DNA of 64,000 bases from assembly GCA_028829895.1 (NCBI GenBank), contig CM054179.1, positions 73,609,663 to 73,673,662 of the forward strand. Direction: 5' to 3'. The position numbers and the translations under genes are program-made. The notes under the pieces are model-generated. The model was not told the origin of the DNA. It worked only from the letters and a program-made list of their open reading frames with translations, and made no database searches. This document shows positions 22,848-35,325 of this stretch, piece after piece (the stretch's first letter is position 1; each line of letters starts with the position of its first letter). Source of the DNA: Sinotaia quadrata. Taxonomy: Eukaryota > Mollusca > Gastropoda > Architaenioglossa > Viviparidae.

Positions 22848-24009
22848 GTGGTGGAGTAAATTTGCCTCTTCCTATTTTAAAATTTAATTGTTGTATAAAT
22901 TGTTAAATTTTCAGAGTAACCCAACCCTGGGCACTCCTTATGACAGTACATTGTATTTAGGAAAGCGTCTGAGTTGAAGTAAACACCCAAGTTGAGAATA
23001 TGCTAGAAATTGCTGATGTAATGCAAACTATCCCATCTGGGTGAGTAGTTTTTATTATCCAATGTCAGAAGTAAGAAAACCCAAACAAGTCAATTTTCAA
23101 GCTGATAGTCTTTACAGTGCTCTGGAAGCCTTCGTTGATGAATGGGGCGACCTGATACAAGGCTCTCCGACCTTAGCAAATGATTGGAAAGTATGGCAAG
23201 CTGTTGAGGACCTTGGTTGCCATATGATGGACTGAGAGGTATGCCAGCTGGCTGAAATACTGGTATTGATTTTGGCTCTGCACCTGGTACAGGAACTGCT
23301 GAAGATAATGGTGATAGCCTAAAATATACTGGAAGGCTGCTTGCTGATATCAACATACAACCAAGGAGCAGGCCTAAGTTCTTTATTCATCATAACTCCA
23401 TTCTATCTGACACTCCATTCTCAAAACTTACATTCTCCTGCAACAATAGTTATTAGCTCCATGCACACGTGGTACAATAAATACAATGTATCAGACAATG
23501 TCACATATTAACACACCACATGGGCACAGCTTAGGTCAAACATTTGTAGTAAATAAATCAACTTACATAGTACATCTTTACATAACACAAATATAACATA
23601 TCAATAGAAAAATGTATGAAATGTTTCCAAGTCAACTCTCTCTCAAATCAGTCAGTTTAAACTCACCACTCAAGCTAACGACTGCCTTCAGAGCCAGATT
23701 TCTCTTTTTATCTTCAAATTCAAAAGTGAATAGACAGCAAAATTCTCTACTGCAAGTAAACTCCTTAAACTCAGCCCATTAGCTAGTCTTGTTCTCACAA
23801 ATCATAATCATTAGATAATAAAAAAAACTGCTCACCAGTTTCCTCTAGGTCAGCAAATCTAGAATATTCTTCCCCTAGGCTGTTTACTTCAAACTCAATC
23901 ACTTTCAAAATAACACCATAAGGAGTTTCCAAGGTTGGGTCACTGACAATTTAGCAACTTAAATAACAATTAAAATTAAAAATAGGGAGGGGCAAATTTA
24001 CTTTGTCAC
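22848..24009. mobile_element. 1.16-kb element with terminal inverted repeats, within intron
   Basis: The left end (GTGGTGGAGTAAATTTGCC and about 70 bp on) is the diverged reverse complement of the right end (GGCAAATTTACTTTGTCAC). The two ends also share AGTAACCCAACC/GGTTGGGTCACT. Internal sequence has no transposase; a 64-codon open frame (23041-23235) matches nothing I know. Part of it resembles 12590-12670, so the family is dispersed. I read it as a non-autonomous DNA transposon; the target duplication is not clear. Confidence 0.65.
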
Positions 24010-24426
24010 AGTTTACCTTGATTTTATAAATTTAATTTGCAGGTCTGCTTTTCTTATAAGATAGTTGATATTGATTCATTTAACTCAGAGCATTTCATGG
24101 TTAACCCTTTCTGGTATCACATACTGCAGACTAAAAGAAAAAATACCAGATTAGATTATGAATATTATATATTATTGTTATATATGTCTGGCTTATGTAG
24201 CAAAATGACTGAAAATTTCATACATTTCTGGACAAAATATTTGGCAGAAAATATTTCTAGATGTCTGTTAGTGTAACACAGTAGTTGCAGAATAGGAGTT
24301 AATTTTAAATACTAACAAACAAGGTATTTTAAGTTTGGTTAGTTTATGCATTACTAAAGATAACTATTTGGAGTATTTTACTTACGAATATATGTTTATT
24401 ATTGAAATTCATTCTTTGCTTTTCAG

Positions 24427-24564
24427 AAACTCTACAGGCAGTTCAAGTCTATTTTGAATAAGCTCACCCTAAAGAAATTTCCCACCCTTGTAAAGCGGGT
24501 ACTGAAGCTAGAGATTGATACTGAAGAGAGAATGAAAGGAGTCACAAACCTTTTATTTGAAAAA
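24427..24564 (+). CDS. EIF4G-like: eIF4G MIF4G domain, exon 1
   Basis: 46 codons between acceptor TTGCTTTTCAG and donor AAA|GTGAGT, phase 0 both ends. The product KLYRQFKSILNKLTLKKF, then LEIDTEERMKGVTNLLFEK, matches the opening of the eIF4G MIF4G domain (RSILNKLTP, IDTEERLKGVIDLIFEK). MIF4G is the HEAT-repeat domain that binds the helicase eIF4A and RNA. In a normal eIF4G it is preceded by the eIF4E-binding site; here the upstream exons are the charged-repeat exons and the TRIM exon. Confidence 0.92.
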
Positions 24565-25804
24565 GTGAGTGGTTTGCTTAGCAAAATTATCACTACAAGG
24601 CAGAGCCTTCCCTCAAGTTCATTTTCTTTCCCCATTTGTGTTTTAGATTTAGAATGATTTAACAAAATTGTAAAATCCTTGCAAAAAATACTAATACATT
24701 TATTTTAGTAATTATTCTGATTTTCTTATATATTTCTTTTCATGATCTTATTGTCCATATTCAACAGATGTATGAAACAGGAGGGGTTTTTAAAAGGGAA
24801 ATAGTTGGGGTTTTTTCTTATTTCTTAACTGATGTGCATTGTACAGGAATATAAAGTGGAGCTGCAGCTTATGCACATGTAATGTATTTGAATTCAACTA
24901 TAATTACTTTGCAACTAAAAACCTTTCAAAAGAGAGAAAAAATTGCATTTTGAATGATTCAACACACTTTTATTTATTGATCATGCACTGGAGCAAACCT
25001 GAGAGGGGAGATAGGAATCTTCTTTTCCCTCAGTCGGTCTCGGTTCCTGTATGCATTTCAAAGTGTAAGCATTTTGTCATGCAGAGTGTAATTCTAGTGG
25101 TTTCAAGTGTAATTTGACTCTATGTAGTTTTTGCCATACATGCTGACTGAAGAACCTATATCCTGCATAAGATGTACTCTACTGTAGTAATTTTCTCCCA
25201 TGTTGAGGCATCTTTCAACCATCAGGGGGAGAGAACAAGTCGTTTATTTATACGAATGTAGATGAGAGAGACAAAAGGATGACAGGAATGATTGAAACAT
25301 TAACAATAAAAATACACTAAACAAAATTGATACATTTAAGAAAATCTGCAAATTGCACAGCCATGACTTGCAACATATTCTGAATGTACTGAAGCAATAA
25401 GATACTGAACTGGGTTTAGATTCTACAAGAAACACACAGTGAGTACATTAATCTGTTATTTCCCCTGGGAGCTTGGCATGACCTTGACTTTTAGTTGTAT
25501 GTCTGTTAGGACATAATGTACTCTTATGGTATGTACATCTGGTTCTGTTTATAGAATACTTAATTTGAGTTCTTTGGTCATTTAAAAGTTTTGTGAAATG
25601 CTCTGAAAATGTGTGCACTTTGAACATCAAAATTAATATTGCATAAAAATTAGTAATGTAGAAAATATTTTGTTAATATTGCAATTTTGGTCTTATTTAA
25701 ATGTGATAGGGTTTAGAAAGAGATATGGATTTAAATACGTTTTATGATTACATAATAACTTTTATTTACTTCCATATGTATTTTTTGTTTGTTTTGTTTC
25801 CTAG

Positions 25805-25867
25805 GCTTTGAGGGAACCCAATTCTTCTGTAGTTTATGCAAAATTGTGCAGAAGTATGTGGACTCTG
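25805..25867 (+). CDS. EIF4G-like: eIF4G MIF4G domain, exon 2
   Basis: 21 codons, acceptor TTTGTTTCCTAG, donor CTG|GTGAGT, phase 0 both ends. ALREPNSSVVYAKLCRSMWTL corresponds to the eIF4G stretch AISEPNFSVAYANMCRCLM. The core Glu-Pro-Asn, Tyr-Ala and Cys-Arg positions are kept. Confidence 0.9.
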
Positions 25868-26804
25868 GTGAGTGTATTTTGTATTTTTAAAGTATAAGTA
25901 GTAATAATGGATATAAAAGCTAACAGTTCAGTGTGAGTCATATGTATCTCCTTCCTCCCACCAAGTATATAATTATGTACATACACTTGCACACTATACA
26001 TTTTCACCACTGATAAATCTGTTACAAGAATGAGGAATACATAAAATCAGAGCACTTTTAATACCTTAAAATGTGAGATTCATTACAGCAGTATTTCTTC
26101 AGTTTTCATATGGAATAAAATATAAATACAGTGATCACATACAAAAATACTATTAGAAAAAACATGCAATTTAAAAATCAGTATACTATTAGCAAAATGA
26201 AGCCAGTCAACAAAAATAAATTCTGTTTGATTTTTTAATTTAAAAATACAAAACAAAAAATAACCCTATATGTTGACATAACCCAATTTCAAACATATTA
26301 ATTACAGCAATATATTCATCATGAATGATAAGTGTTAAAAGAGAAACCCCAACATAAAAATTAAAATGCTTGACAGGAATACAGTACAAAAACAACTATA
26401 AGAGTTGGCATCCCTCAATACTTGCCTGATAGCTGAGTTTACTGTATCCTCAGTTTCACAAATTAAATTCTTCAGAAAAATAAATAGCTTGAATGCATTT
26501 AGATTTGGAGCACATATACATTCAATTATGATTTCACCAAATTGACAATTTCTACATTGAAATTGCAGCAACCAATAATAGTGTTGAATTTGGGGCTATA
26601 AGCATGACATTTCTACAACTTATTAACTAAAACCTTAACAGTTTGTTTGAAGTATTTGAAGTGACTTATTTATTTTGTATTTGAATAAGTTTGTTTGGCC
26701 TTGATTCCCCTTTCTTTGCTTACTGAATTGATTTTGTTTTAATGCATATATTTATTATTTTGCTGGGACTTAATTTTTTGTCAGTAATTTTTTTTAATAT
26801 TCAG

Positions 26805-26951
26805 ACCAAAGTGCCTTCAAGTTCAAATCCCGGAGAATTTGTTCAGTTCCGAACACTTATTCTAACAAAATGTCAACAAGAGTTTGAAAGTAATAAAACT
26901 GCTGAAGTGGATTTAACAGATCAGGAGCTGGAGATAGCAGCTACCCCAGAA
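26805..26951 (+). CDS. EIF4G-like: eIF4G MIF4G domain, exon 3
   Basis: 49 codons, acceptor TTTTTAATATTCAG, donor GAA|GTAATT, phase 0 both ends. KVPSSSNPGEFVQFRTLIL, then TKCQQEFESNK, aligns with the eIF4G segment KVPTTEKP..VNFRKLLLNRCQKEFE. The following acidic linker (DLTDQELEIAATPE) corresponds to the charged insert between MIF4G helices. Confidence 0.9.
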
Positions 26952-27437
26952 GTAATTCCTTTTCCAAATTCATTTACTTAATGAATTATTTCAGTAGATG
27001 CTAACAATAAATTTGTTATTGTATTTATATTAAAGCTCTTTTCAATGTAATATTACTACAATATGTTTAATTATATTCACAGTCAAATTTATTTTTTTAA
27101 TCCCCCAAAATATTATCTGCTTAAATTATATATAAGAATAACTGAACAAGAAACATTAAGTTTATCAGGGTTACCTTTTCTTGAAAATGATTAACCTTAA
27201 CATTATTGTGATGAGAGTGTGAGTACTATGTTACTAAGTGACATATTAATTTTTATAGTACATGCATTGCCACAATATTATCTTCTGCAAAAGTTATTGA
27301 GAACTAAAAGATACAAAAAATATTATGTGATGTAAAATGTGATATGGAAAGTATCTTGACTGAAAAAATCAGACCACAAATCAGAGTAAAAGAATAAATG
27401 TTACCTTAATAAAGTTATTATATTTATTGAATTTCAG

Positions 27438-27671
27438 GGGGGAAACTCAGAATTGAAAGAAGCTCTTGCAGAAGCAACAACTAAATCTAGACAAAGGTCA
27501 ATTGGAAATATCCAGTTTATTGGTGAACTTTTCAACCTGAAAATGCTAACTGAAAATATTATACATGACTGTATTTGTAAGCTCTTAAAAAACCATGACA
27601 GTAAAAGTCTTGAATGTGTGTGTCATCTTTTGACAACCGTTGGAAGAACACTTGAAACACCAAAAGGAAAG
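27438..27671 (+). CDS. EIF4G-like: eIF4G MIF4G domain, exon 4
   Basis: 78 codons, acceptor TTGAATTTCAG. The most conserved part: [20 protein letters not shown], then [18 protein letters not shown] and [17 protein letters not shown], against eIF4G [40 protein letters not shown] and LLTTIG. The donor at AAG|GTTATA is weak at +3 to +6, but the next exon continues exactly where the family predicts (PRMDQYF / QRMDQYL). All surface helices that contact eIF4A appear present. Confidence 0.95.
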
Positions 27672-27857
27672 GTTATATTTCTTTTTGTTATTTCTGTTTT
27701 ATTTTTTCTTTGTTGTCTTAATTTAGTTTGTTGTATTTATTTTACTTCAGTAGATTAGTGAGTATTTTTACATCTTCAATATTTGTAAAGATGCCCACTT
27801 CAAGTTTGATAGTTTTATTTTATTTTATTGTTGAAATATGAATATTTTTTATTTTAG

Positions 27858-27962
27858 CAGCGCATGGATCAGTACCTCTTACAGTTGAACAGGATCAAGA
27901 GCGATTTGCGAATTGTCCCCCAAATTAGGTTTATGATACAGGATGTCATTGACCTGCAACAG
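27858..27962 (+). CDS. EIF4G-like: eIF4G MIF4G domain, exon 5
   Basis: 35 codons ending CAG|GTGATT. The acceptor is a tandem TTTTAGCAG, so the exon may start at 27858 or three bases later. QRMDQYLLQLNRIKSDLRIV and PQIRFMIQDVIDLQQ match eIF4G PRMDQYFNQMEKI and SRIRFMLQDVLDLR. This closes the MIF4G domain, which totals about 237 residues across the exons, the normal family length. Confidence 0.93.
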
Positions 27963-30433
27963 GTGATTTTATTTTGTTTTCAATCTGGGTATTTGTTATG
28001 AACATGCAGTCACATAAACAAAGTGTTCAGTTAATATTGCACATTTTCTAAAACCCTTGACAGTAAAGATGGCATGTGTAAAAACTGTTATGGCTGTTTA
28101 AATACAAATTGATGCATTCTGAGGTTAGAAAACTTAAAAGCTTTAGTTTTCTCTCTTTTGTGATTGTACTACTGTAATGCCTCAGTGTTCACAGTGTCAC
28201 AATTCTCATTTTCTTATTCTTGTTTACTAGTCTGACCTTGTTCCTTATACACAAAGGATACTTTTGTTTGCAGTTTAGAGTGCTATAATTTACTATATAT
28301 TGTATTTCTATACCCATTTTCATGGCATTGATGAAGAGAGTGAATGAAGCAAATATATGTGTCTCTTCAGAGATATAACTTCTTTTCACAAACAAGTCAT
28401 ACATGTCAGTTAAACTGAAGTCAGGGTGATTGATTAGTAAGTTTGAGTCTACCCCACTCTCATACTGAAGAGCAGAGGATGATGCACCATATGGCAGATA
28501 TAAACACCACATCTCTAATTGTTTTCTTTTATTGCCTTTCTCCTGTTTGTTGGTTTGCATTTTTGAAATGCATTCATCTCATCCACTTCTGTTTTAAATT
28601 CTTTTCCATTCTGATAACCATTCTTTAATTAAATCAATAGGGAATGTCATCTTTAACATAACCTTTTATCCTAGATATGCATGTCAGGTGTAATAGGCCT
28701 GCTGTATTTTCACAATATGCACTGTCACAAATGTCACTCTATTTAATTATCCTGACATATAAATCAAGCAATTCCATTTTACTAGTAACAGACATACAAA
28801 GTGTGACAATTTCAATAGCGAGAGGTGTCTCTTAAATTATGAGAATATCATCTTTCGACATATGATAATGTACACCATCACAAACATTGGATCAAAGGAG
28901 TAACCTCCCTGTACCTTTACTCCCCATAGTGTATAAATATTGGTGCACAAATTGAGGAATATGAAAATGTACAAGATTATATTTTTATTAAAATATTACA
29001 GTATGAAGAGTAAATTAATTATTATACATTTCTTGTTTATTTAGATGTCAGATTTAATACCAATCTTTCTCAACCTTTTTACACTTATTAAAAAAAATAA
29101 TTTTCAGATGTCAGGGAACCCCTGCATGAAAGTTACTATATCTATGATGTTTTTGTTTTTTTCAATCACTAGCGACCTCTCATGGAACCTTGTTTGAAAA
29201 ACTCTGCGTTATACTGATCACTTTGAAGAGTCATCACTGCAATATTAACAAAACATTTAAATAAATTTAGCATTGCACACCACTTATTTTTACTTATTTA
29301 GGTAGAAGTAGTATGATGTAAGTTTCAAAGATATGACAGTTTACAGGTTTATGCTGCAAAAAAAAAAAAAAATCATTCCCCCCCCCAATAAAACACCTAA
29401 CAAAACAGTCTTAAAACTCAGCAACCAAAAAAAAGACATTTAAAAAATGCATTATGTTTAGTAAAATGTAAACATAAATTAAACTTTGTAAACTTTGCTT
29501 ATTTAATGAGATGGTGGAGATGTTTTGAGCATTAAGAAGGTGAACTAGTGATGTAAAATATATAAGTTCAGATATAACAATTTAATTGCTACTTCAGATA
29601 TAAATTTTGCAATAAAAAGCGTATTAAAAAGTATGAACAAATTCAGTTATTAACAGAAATTCTATTACTCTCAGTCTTACAATGCTATATACAAATGCAA
29701 ATCATGTCAAATATGTCACAGTTTGTGTCAGGAAAGTAAATTCAGTTGACTTTTTAAAAATGTGAATTGAATCCAAGTATTGTAAGCTTACCTGTAGAGT
29801 GTATGTTTTCATTTTATCATTTGGTTTAAAAGTTCATTGGATTCAAATATTGTAAGCTTACCTGTAGTGTGTATGTTTTCATTTTATCATTTGGTTTTAA
29901 AGTGCATTGGATTCAAGTATTGTAAGCTTACCTGTAGTGTGTATGTTTACATTTTATCATTTGGTTTTAAAGTGCATTGGATTCAAGTATTGTAAGCTTA
30001 CCTGTAGTGTGTATGTTTACATTTTATCATTTGGTTTTAAAGTGCAAATCTGAAAGGTGAAAACTACCATAATTGTATATATGAATTTCCTTGTGTCCTA
30101 GTGGAAGGGGCAGCTGGGGTGGAATCTGACCTCTCTGTGTCCATTCTCATAGTAAACCAATCTGCCTTACAAAATTACAGCTCCCTGCCTTACTCTTTAC
30201 AGCCATAAAGAGAACACAAATCGGATGTTTTAAAAATCTCTTGTCAACCCATTTTATATTAAAGCTTGTGACCAACAAATGCCAAGCAGGTTCTTCTTTT
30301 TAGTTATATTTTAACTGGTAATATTATTAGTAATGAGTTATTTATTCTTTTTGTATTAAAATAAATTTGCTTGACTTTATAAAAACAGAAGTGCTTTGTT
30401 ATTATTTGAATAATTTCTTTTTTTTAAAAACAG
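27963..30433. other. Intron after MIF4G exon 5
   Basis: AT-rich, with one minisatellite (29766-30045). No other feature recognised; the 123-codon antisense frame at 28189-28560 has no family resemblance. Confidence 0.45.
29766..30045 (+). repeat. Minisatellite, 70-bp unit, 4 copies
   Basis: Units begin near TATTGTAAGCTTACCTGTAG, with the word TGTAAGCTTA at 29781, 29851, 29921 and 29991, exactly 70 bp apart. The last two units are nearly identical. Intronic. Confidence 0.95.
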
Positions 30434-30560
30434 AATAACTGGATTCCACATAAAAAGAAAAACAAACCAACAACTATTAATCAGATCCATAAAATGTCTG
30501 AGCCTGTTCAAGTAAAAAAGAAAATAATGCCTAAACCTGATGTTGGTCATTGCAAGAGTG
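30434..30560 (+). CDS. EIF4G-like: Junction exon: eIF4G post-MIF4G sequence fused to eIF4G N-terminal start
   Basis: The acceptor is TTTAAAAACAG. The first part, NNWIPHKKKNKPTTINQIHK, is the eIF4G segment just after MIF4G ([20 protein letters not shown]). It then changes at once to MSEPVQVKKKIMPKPDVGHC, which looks like the beginning of an eIF4G N-terminus and contains an ATG at 30494. Using the donor AGTG|GTATAA at 30561 gives phase 1, which fits the next exon at 31694 (GLTPPPQQI). The alternative donor TCA|GTATGC at 30587 would lead into an immediate in-frame stop there. If ATG 30494 were a true start, this exon would instead be the first exon of a separate gene whose 5' UTR overlaps the older coding exon. 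Confidence 0.65.
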
Positions 30561-31693
30561 GTATAAAACTCATTGATTCTTTATCAGTATGCAATGTGTC
30601 TATTTTTAAAACGGATGTATATTTGCACTTTCTTTGTATTTATTTTTTAAATGTTGGCCAGTTGTATTTCATTTATTTTTTCATTTAGTTTACTTTGGCT
30701 TGTATTTCTGTTAACATTTATTTTCTCCCTGTAACTCTTGTTTCAAATATAGTATTGTTTTATTTCCCTCTCTCGCATGCAAGTCATTGTTATCCCTTGT
30801 TTACATACATACATATAAAATCTGAAGACTGTAAGGATCATACCTGAGATCAATTAAAACTCAAGGAGCTTAGAGAATAAAAAGTTGTAGGTGAAAGGTT
30901 CTCCTTGTTCTTTCAGATGTTACTGGCCAGTTTACCTTGCCAACAGTTGTTTACCATATAATCTTATCTTATAATCTTATCTTATAATCTTCAGCATTTA
31001 GCTGGATTTTATCAAGAAACTACCATTAGGAATATCTCAAGTCATAATATGTAATCGCAATGTATTAAAATCCCAAAACTATTATACAGTTTGATACTGG
31101 CTTGTTTGTAAACAAAACATTTTTCATTGATCACATTTGCTGAATATAATTGTTGCATATTTTTCTCTCTGTGAGCTCTGTGCAGCTGTTATAGAAATTG
31201 TTGATAATTTATAATTGACAAATCAGTATGAATAACTGTGAATTGGTTTGTTAAAATTGACTTTGTAGTCAAAGCAAATTGTGGAAGGCATGCATCGGTG
31301 ATCATCTAAGATTCAAGTCTCTGTAGAAGAAAAGTTGCAATATAACTAAACACAATTGTGGACTGATTGATTGATTTCTATTTACATCCATTTTCAGTAT
31401 TCATGAATAGGTGCATGTGGGACAGTGTTCCTTTGATGTGTGTATGTGTGTGAATATTCATAACACTTCTAATCTTCGGAGGGATAATATATTGGATGTG
31501 TAATATTAGAGTGTATATACTGTAAAACACACTAATAAATCTATATAAGTACAGGTACTCTTACTGTGCTTATATAATTATTAATACTATATTTAGTTAT
31601 ATAAGTACTATTACTATTACTGTGATATATAATTAATTTGATTTATTTATGTTAATTATAAAAAGAGTTTCATAAATATTTTCTTAACTACAG
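30561..31693. other. Intron, nothing recognised
   Basis: AT-rich; includes a short threefold TAATCTTATCTTA repetition at about 30960-30995. Confidence 0.45.
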
Positions 31694-31720
31694 GGCTGAC
31701 ACCTCCACCCCAACAAATAT
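31694..31720 (+). CDS. EIF4G-like: eIF4G N-terminal microexon (27 nt)
   Basis: Acceptor TTAACTACAG, strong donor GTAAGT. Read in phase 1 it encodes (G)LTPPPQQI and passes one base on, which with CT of the next exon gives Ser. In the other frames it hits a stop or reads without family sense. The Pro/Gln composition fits the eIF4G N-terminus. Confidence 0.7.
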
Positions 31721-31918
31721 GTAAGTACTTGAGAGTATTTTTTAGTTTGATGGCTTCTGCATTTATACAAAATATATTTAAATTGTTGAAATATTGGTAA
31801 CATAAAATAATTCCTTATATAATTCTGTATGCCTCAAATATCGATCATTTAATTATTGAGGTCTGTTTTATGTTTTCTGCTTGTGTAATATATATATATC
31901 TTCTTGTTTTTTTTTCAG

Positions 31919-31956
31919 CTGACTATTACAACTTGCCTCAGCATACTTATCAACCA
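31919..31956 (+). CDS. EIF4G-like: eIF4G N-terminal exon
   Basis: 38 nt after a long T-tract and CAG, ending CCA|GTAAGT (phase 0). It encodes (S)DYYNLPQHTYQP, the Tyr/Gln/Pro-rich type of sequence found at eIF4G N-termini. Confidence 0.75.
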
Positions 31957-33123
31957 GTAAGTGTTTCCCTAATTGCATGTCTCCCATGCATGTTCTTTTA
32001 CTTTGTTAGCATTGAGGTGGTGGGCATTATTAATTTTAATTAAATTTTATAGTGTTGATGGGATTAAACTTCATTTTATCACTTATCATTATAAATATGT
32101 AAAATATATATATAATTATCAGATTTTTCTTTTTTAGAGCTGATAATTCTTATGATTTTTTTTTTAAACCTTGAATTTGAAAACCAGTACAAATGCTGAC
32201 TTTTTTAAAATAAAAATTGCACTAAGAATATATATATTGCAACCTGCAGGATCTTTAGCACTGCTACAGTTTGCTTTTGTGATTTCAAGTGCAAATAATT
32301 TTGTTTAAAATTCAGTAATGCAACTTTTGAGGATGTAAGGTGATTTTGCTGTTGTTAATAATTAAAAAAATAGTCTTGGGATATATTGCTGGAGAAGAAG
32401 TTGATGAGCACCATTGTTGCATGGAGGTTGGGTTACTGAAGGTTGACAGGATGGTCACTTGTTTTTTATCATGCCACATCATTGCAGTCAGATTACTGGT
32501 TCCCTTCCTCAGAATTTTGCTATCACCCATTGTAGATTTGGCACCTTTTCCAGCTCTTGTTGAAAACCTATTCTCTGCTGTCTTATAGTTCTACAGGCAT
32601 ACAGCCCTCTCTTGAGCAAATCTTCCATAAGTCTGTGATATATATAAAAAAGTTGTTGAAAAAAATAACTCTGTTGAATTCTAAATGAAGTCTAAATCTG
32701 CTGACAGCTTTGTGACAACATAATGACAGTATCTGGTAATCTGTTCATACATTTAGTTATAACTTTGGTTATTTTGGTCTTTTACTCCAGTAAGATGATT
32801 CATCAAATAATTTTACAAATGATTTCTTGCCACTTCTGATCATTCTGCTTGCCTACATCATGTCTCAAAATACTATGTTCATCTAAGTGGTTAATAGTAG
32901 TCAGATGCCTCATCACTCATGGTAGTATTTGCCATTTTTGGTTGGAAAAATACATGTGAAAAAAGATGTCAAAATTTGGCTAGTTGATGAAACTATTTCA
33001 AATACAGCTTTCAGGATTAATGATTATTGAGATAATTTAATCCCACCTCTCTTGCTTATTTGTACAAACAATAAACTAAATGGAACACTATACATATCTC
33101 CATAAATAATAAGTTTAATTAGT

Positions 33124-33157
33124 ATGTGTGTGTGTGTGTGTGTGTGTGAGTGTGTGT
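33124..33157 (+). repeat. (TG)n microsatellite in intron
   Basis: Dinucleotide TG run with a single GAGTG interruption. Confidence 0.9.
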
Positions 33158-33663
33158 ACTACTACTTGGTCTTACCTCGTGCAGCCCCAAATACTACCAC
33201 CATGCACACATCAGGCTCCCTTCACCACAATCTTAGTACTGAAGGGATGACTCCTTTAAAAACATTACCTGCCAAACAGAAACATTGTTTGTCTGGGAGT
33301 TATCCATTATTTACTTTTCATCTTTTTCTTGTTGGAGTTACTGTTAATAAGAAACTAACATTCTTACATTGATTGTTCCATTCCAATTATTAATAAGAAA
33401 TTAGCATTCATTGTATTGTATGGAGCATTGATTGCTCCATTTCAGTAAAGATAACAGGTAAATATATTTTTTTTAAACCCTGTGTTCTTTTGTTTAAAGA
33501 TATTGTGGTAGCTATATACAATTTAAAAAATAATGATTCTGCTATCAGTGAGGGGTTAACATATGAGTTTCAGATTGAACTAGTTCTGTGAGTAGATTTT
33601 ATGTTTTGATAAATTATTTTTTATTCCACCATTATTTATGGGAAAAATATATGTCCCTTACAG

Positions 33664-33711
33664 CAATACTACAACATGGAGCCATCACAGGATCAACTCT
33701 GGGGTCCACCA
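33664..33711 (+). CDS. EIF4G-like: eIF4G N-terminal exon
   Basis: 16 codons between acceptor CCCTTACAG and donor CCA|GTAAGT, phase 0 both ends: QYYNMEPSQDQLWGPP. The Gln/Tyr/Pro composition and repeated YYN continue the previous exon (DYYNLP), suggesting that the two small exons arose by duplication. Confidence 0.75.
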
Positions 33712-35325
33712 GTAAGTTTTTAATAGTATTTTTACATTTTAATAAAGAAAATATCTGCACTTTACCCTCTCTCATTACAACTTGTATTGTGGAAATCATA
33801 ATAATGCCTAGATTTGAACAGTTTTACTACAACATTGCAATCTTATCATTCAAATTTATTAATGTAAAGTTGTGTTTGGATTAATGAAATATATTTTTTT
33901 GTTTTTACATTTAAAAATATAGTCCAAATTATTTTAATAATCTTTGCATTAATTGTAGAGTCCCATGAAAATTTTAACTCTAATGTATACTAGTTTTTGA
34001 TGTTTTAAAGGTATTAATGCAATTTATTTCACTATCTTTAATAGTTTCTGAGATTTACAATTTTTAATCTGTCTTGGGCTCCTTTATCATTTACAAATTA
34101 AAAAAAATATATAAATACAATCATTAATCCACCCACCCAATCTAAAATATTTGTGCTTTTCAAGTTTCTTTTCTTTAATTAACTGTTTTATTTAAATAAA
34201 ACCAAATAAATTAAGATGATATACATAATTTGCCAACTCTATTGCAATCACAAATTAAAGTTCTTTTATGAACTCTTTTTCTATCTCAAACAGTGAAAAC
34301 ATGAAAGTCTTTGACATAATTTTTCCTTTGTAAAACGCCTCAACAATAAAATTACAAAAATACTTTTTATTAGAGTGGTGATACATATTAAGCCTATTTT
34401 TTTCTCCAAGATAGTAGGTGTGAACATTTCTCAAACATCATCACTTATTGTAAAATTCCAGTTTATGCAAGATATCAGAAGAAATGATGCTATCACAAAC
34501 TTGTGAAGAAAGTACAAATTTATATTTCTGAAACATTACATTCAAAATTAAACTGTCCCTTAGAAATTTAATGCATGTGGAATAGAGGATATTCAGAAAA
34601 TGCTGTTCAAATTCACTCTTGTCTTCAAATTATCATTCATGAATTGTAGCATAGTGAATGCTTGCACCTTTGATTTTGTCACTTATGTCTCAAGTTTCTT
34701 AACCACAAATAATGAAAAGCATTGTATCAATGTAGAAAAAAAAAGGAAATAATCTGTATGGTGAATCTACTGGAATATTACTTTTACTAGTAGTGATTCT
34801 GCTAACCTGATATAGTGATAGTGGATTATTTACTAATTGATATTTATTTATTGTGTGTGTCAGGTTTTAAGCAGTTAATACAAAAATTAACAAACCCCAC
34901 CTATCTGAATTATCTCTTAGTAACTATAACACAGTAGATCAGTGGTCCCAAACATTTTTGTAGCTAAGAGCACATTCATTTAATTTTCAGAAGAGTGTAG
35001 CAGGTGCCAACAGTTCTTCAAAGTTTATTTTGTACTGGACATTAAATAATATGCACTTCATATTTAGTCATTAATAATATATGAATCTATAACCCTAAAG
35101 GTAATTTTACACATAAAATGTTTTCATTAAATTATTGAGCAATTACTCTATAACTATTACAATGCGAACTTGCTTTTCTTTGTATCTACCTGGAAGATAA
35201 ATTAATTAGCTATTACAAAATAAATATCACAAACACTTTTCATCTTATTTATTTTTTATAAAGACAGTTGAACTAGTTGTCAAAATATATGTATTATTCT
35301 TACATTAACATAGATATTCAGTTAA

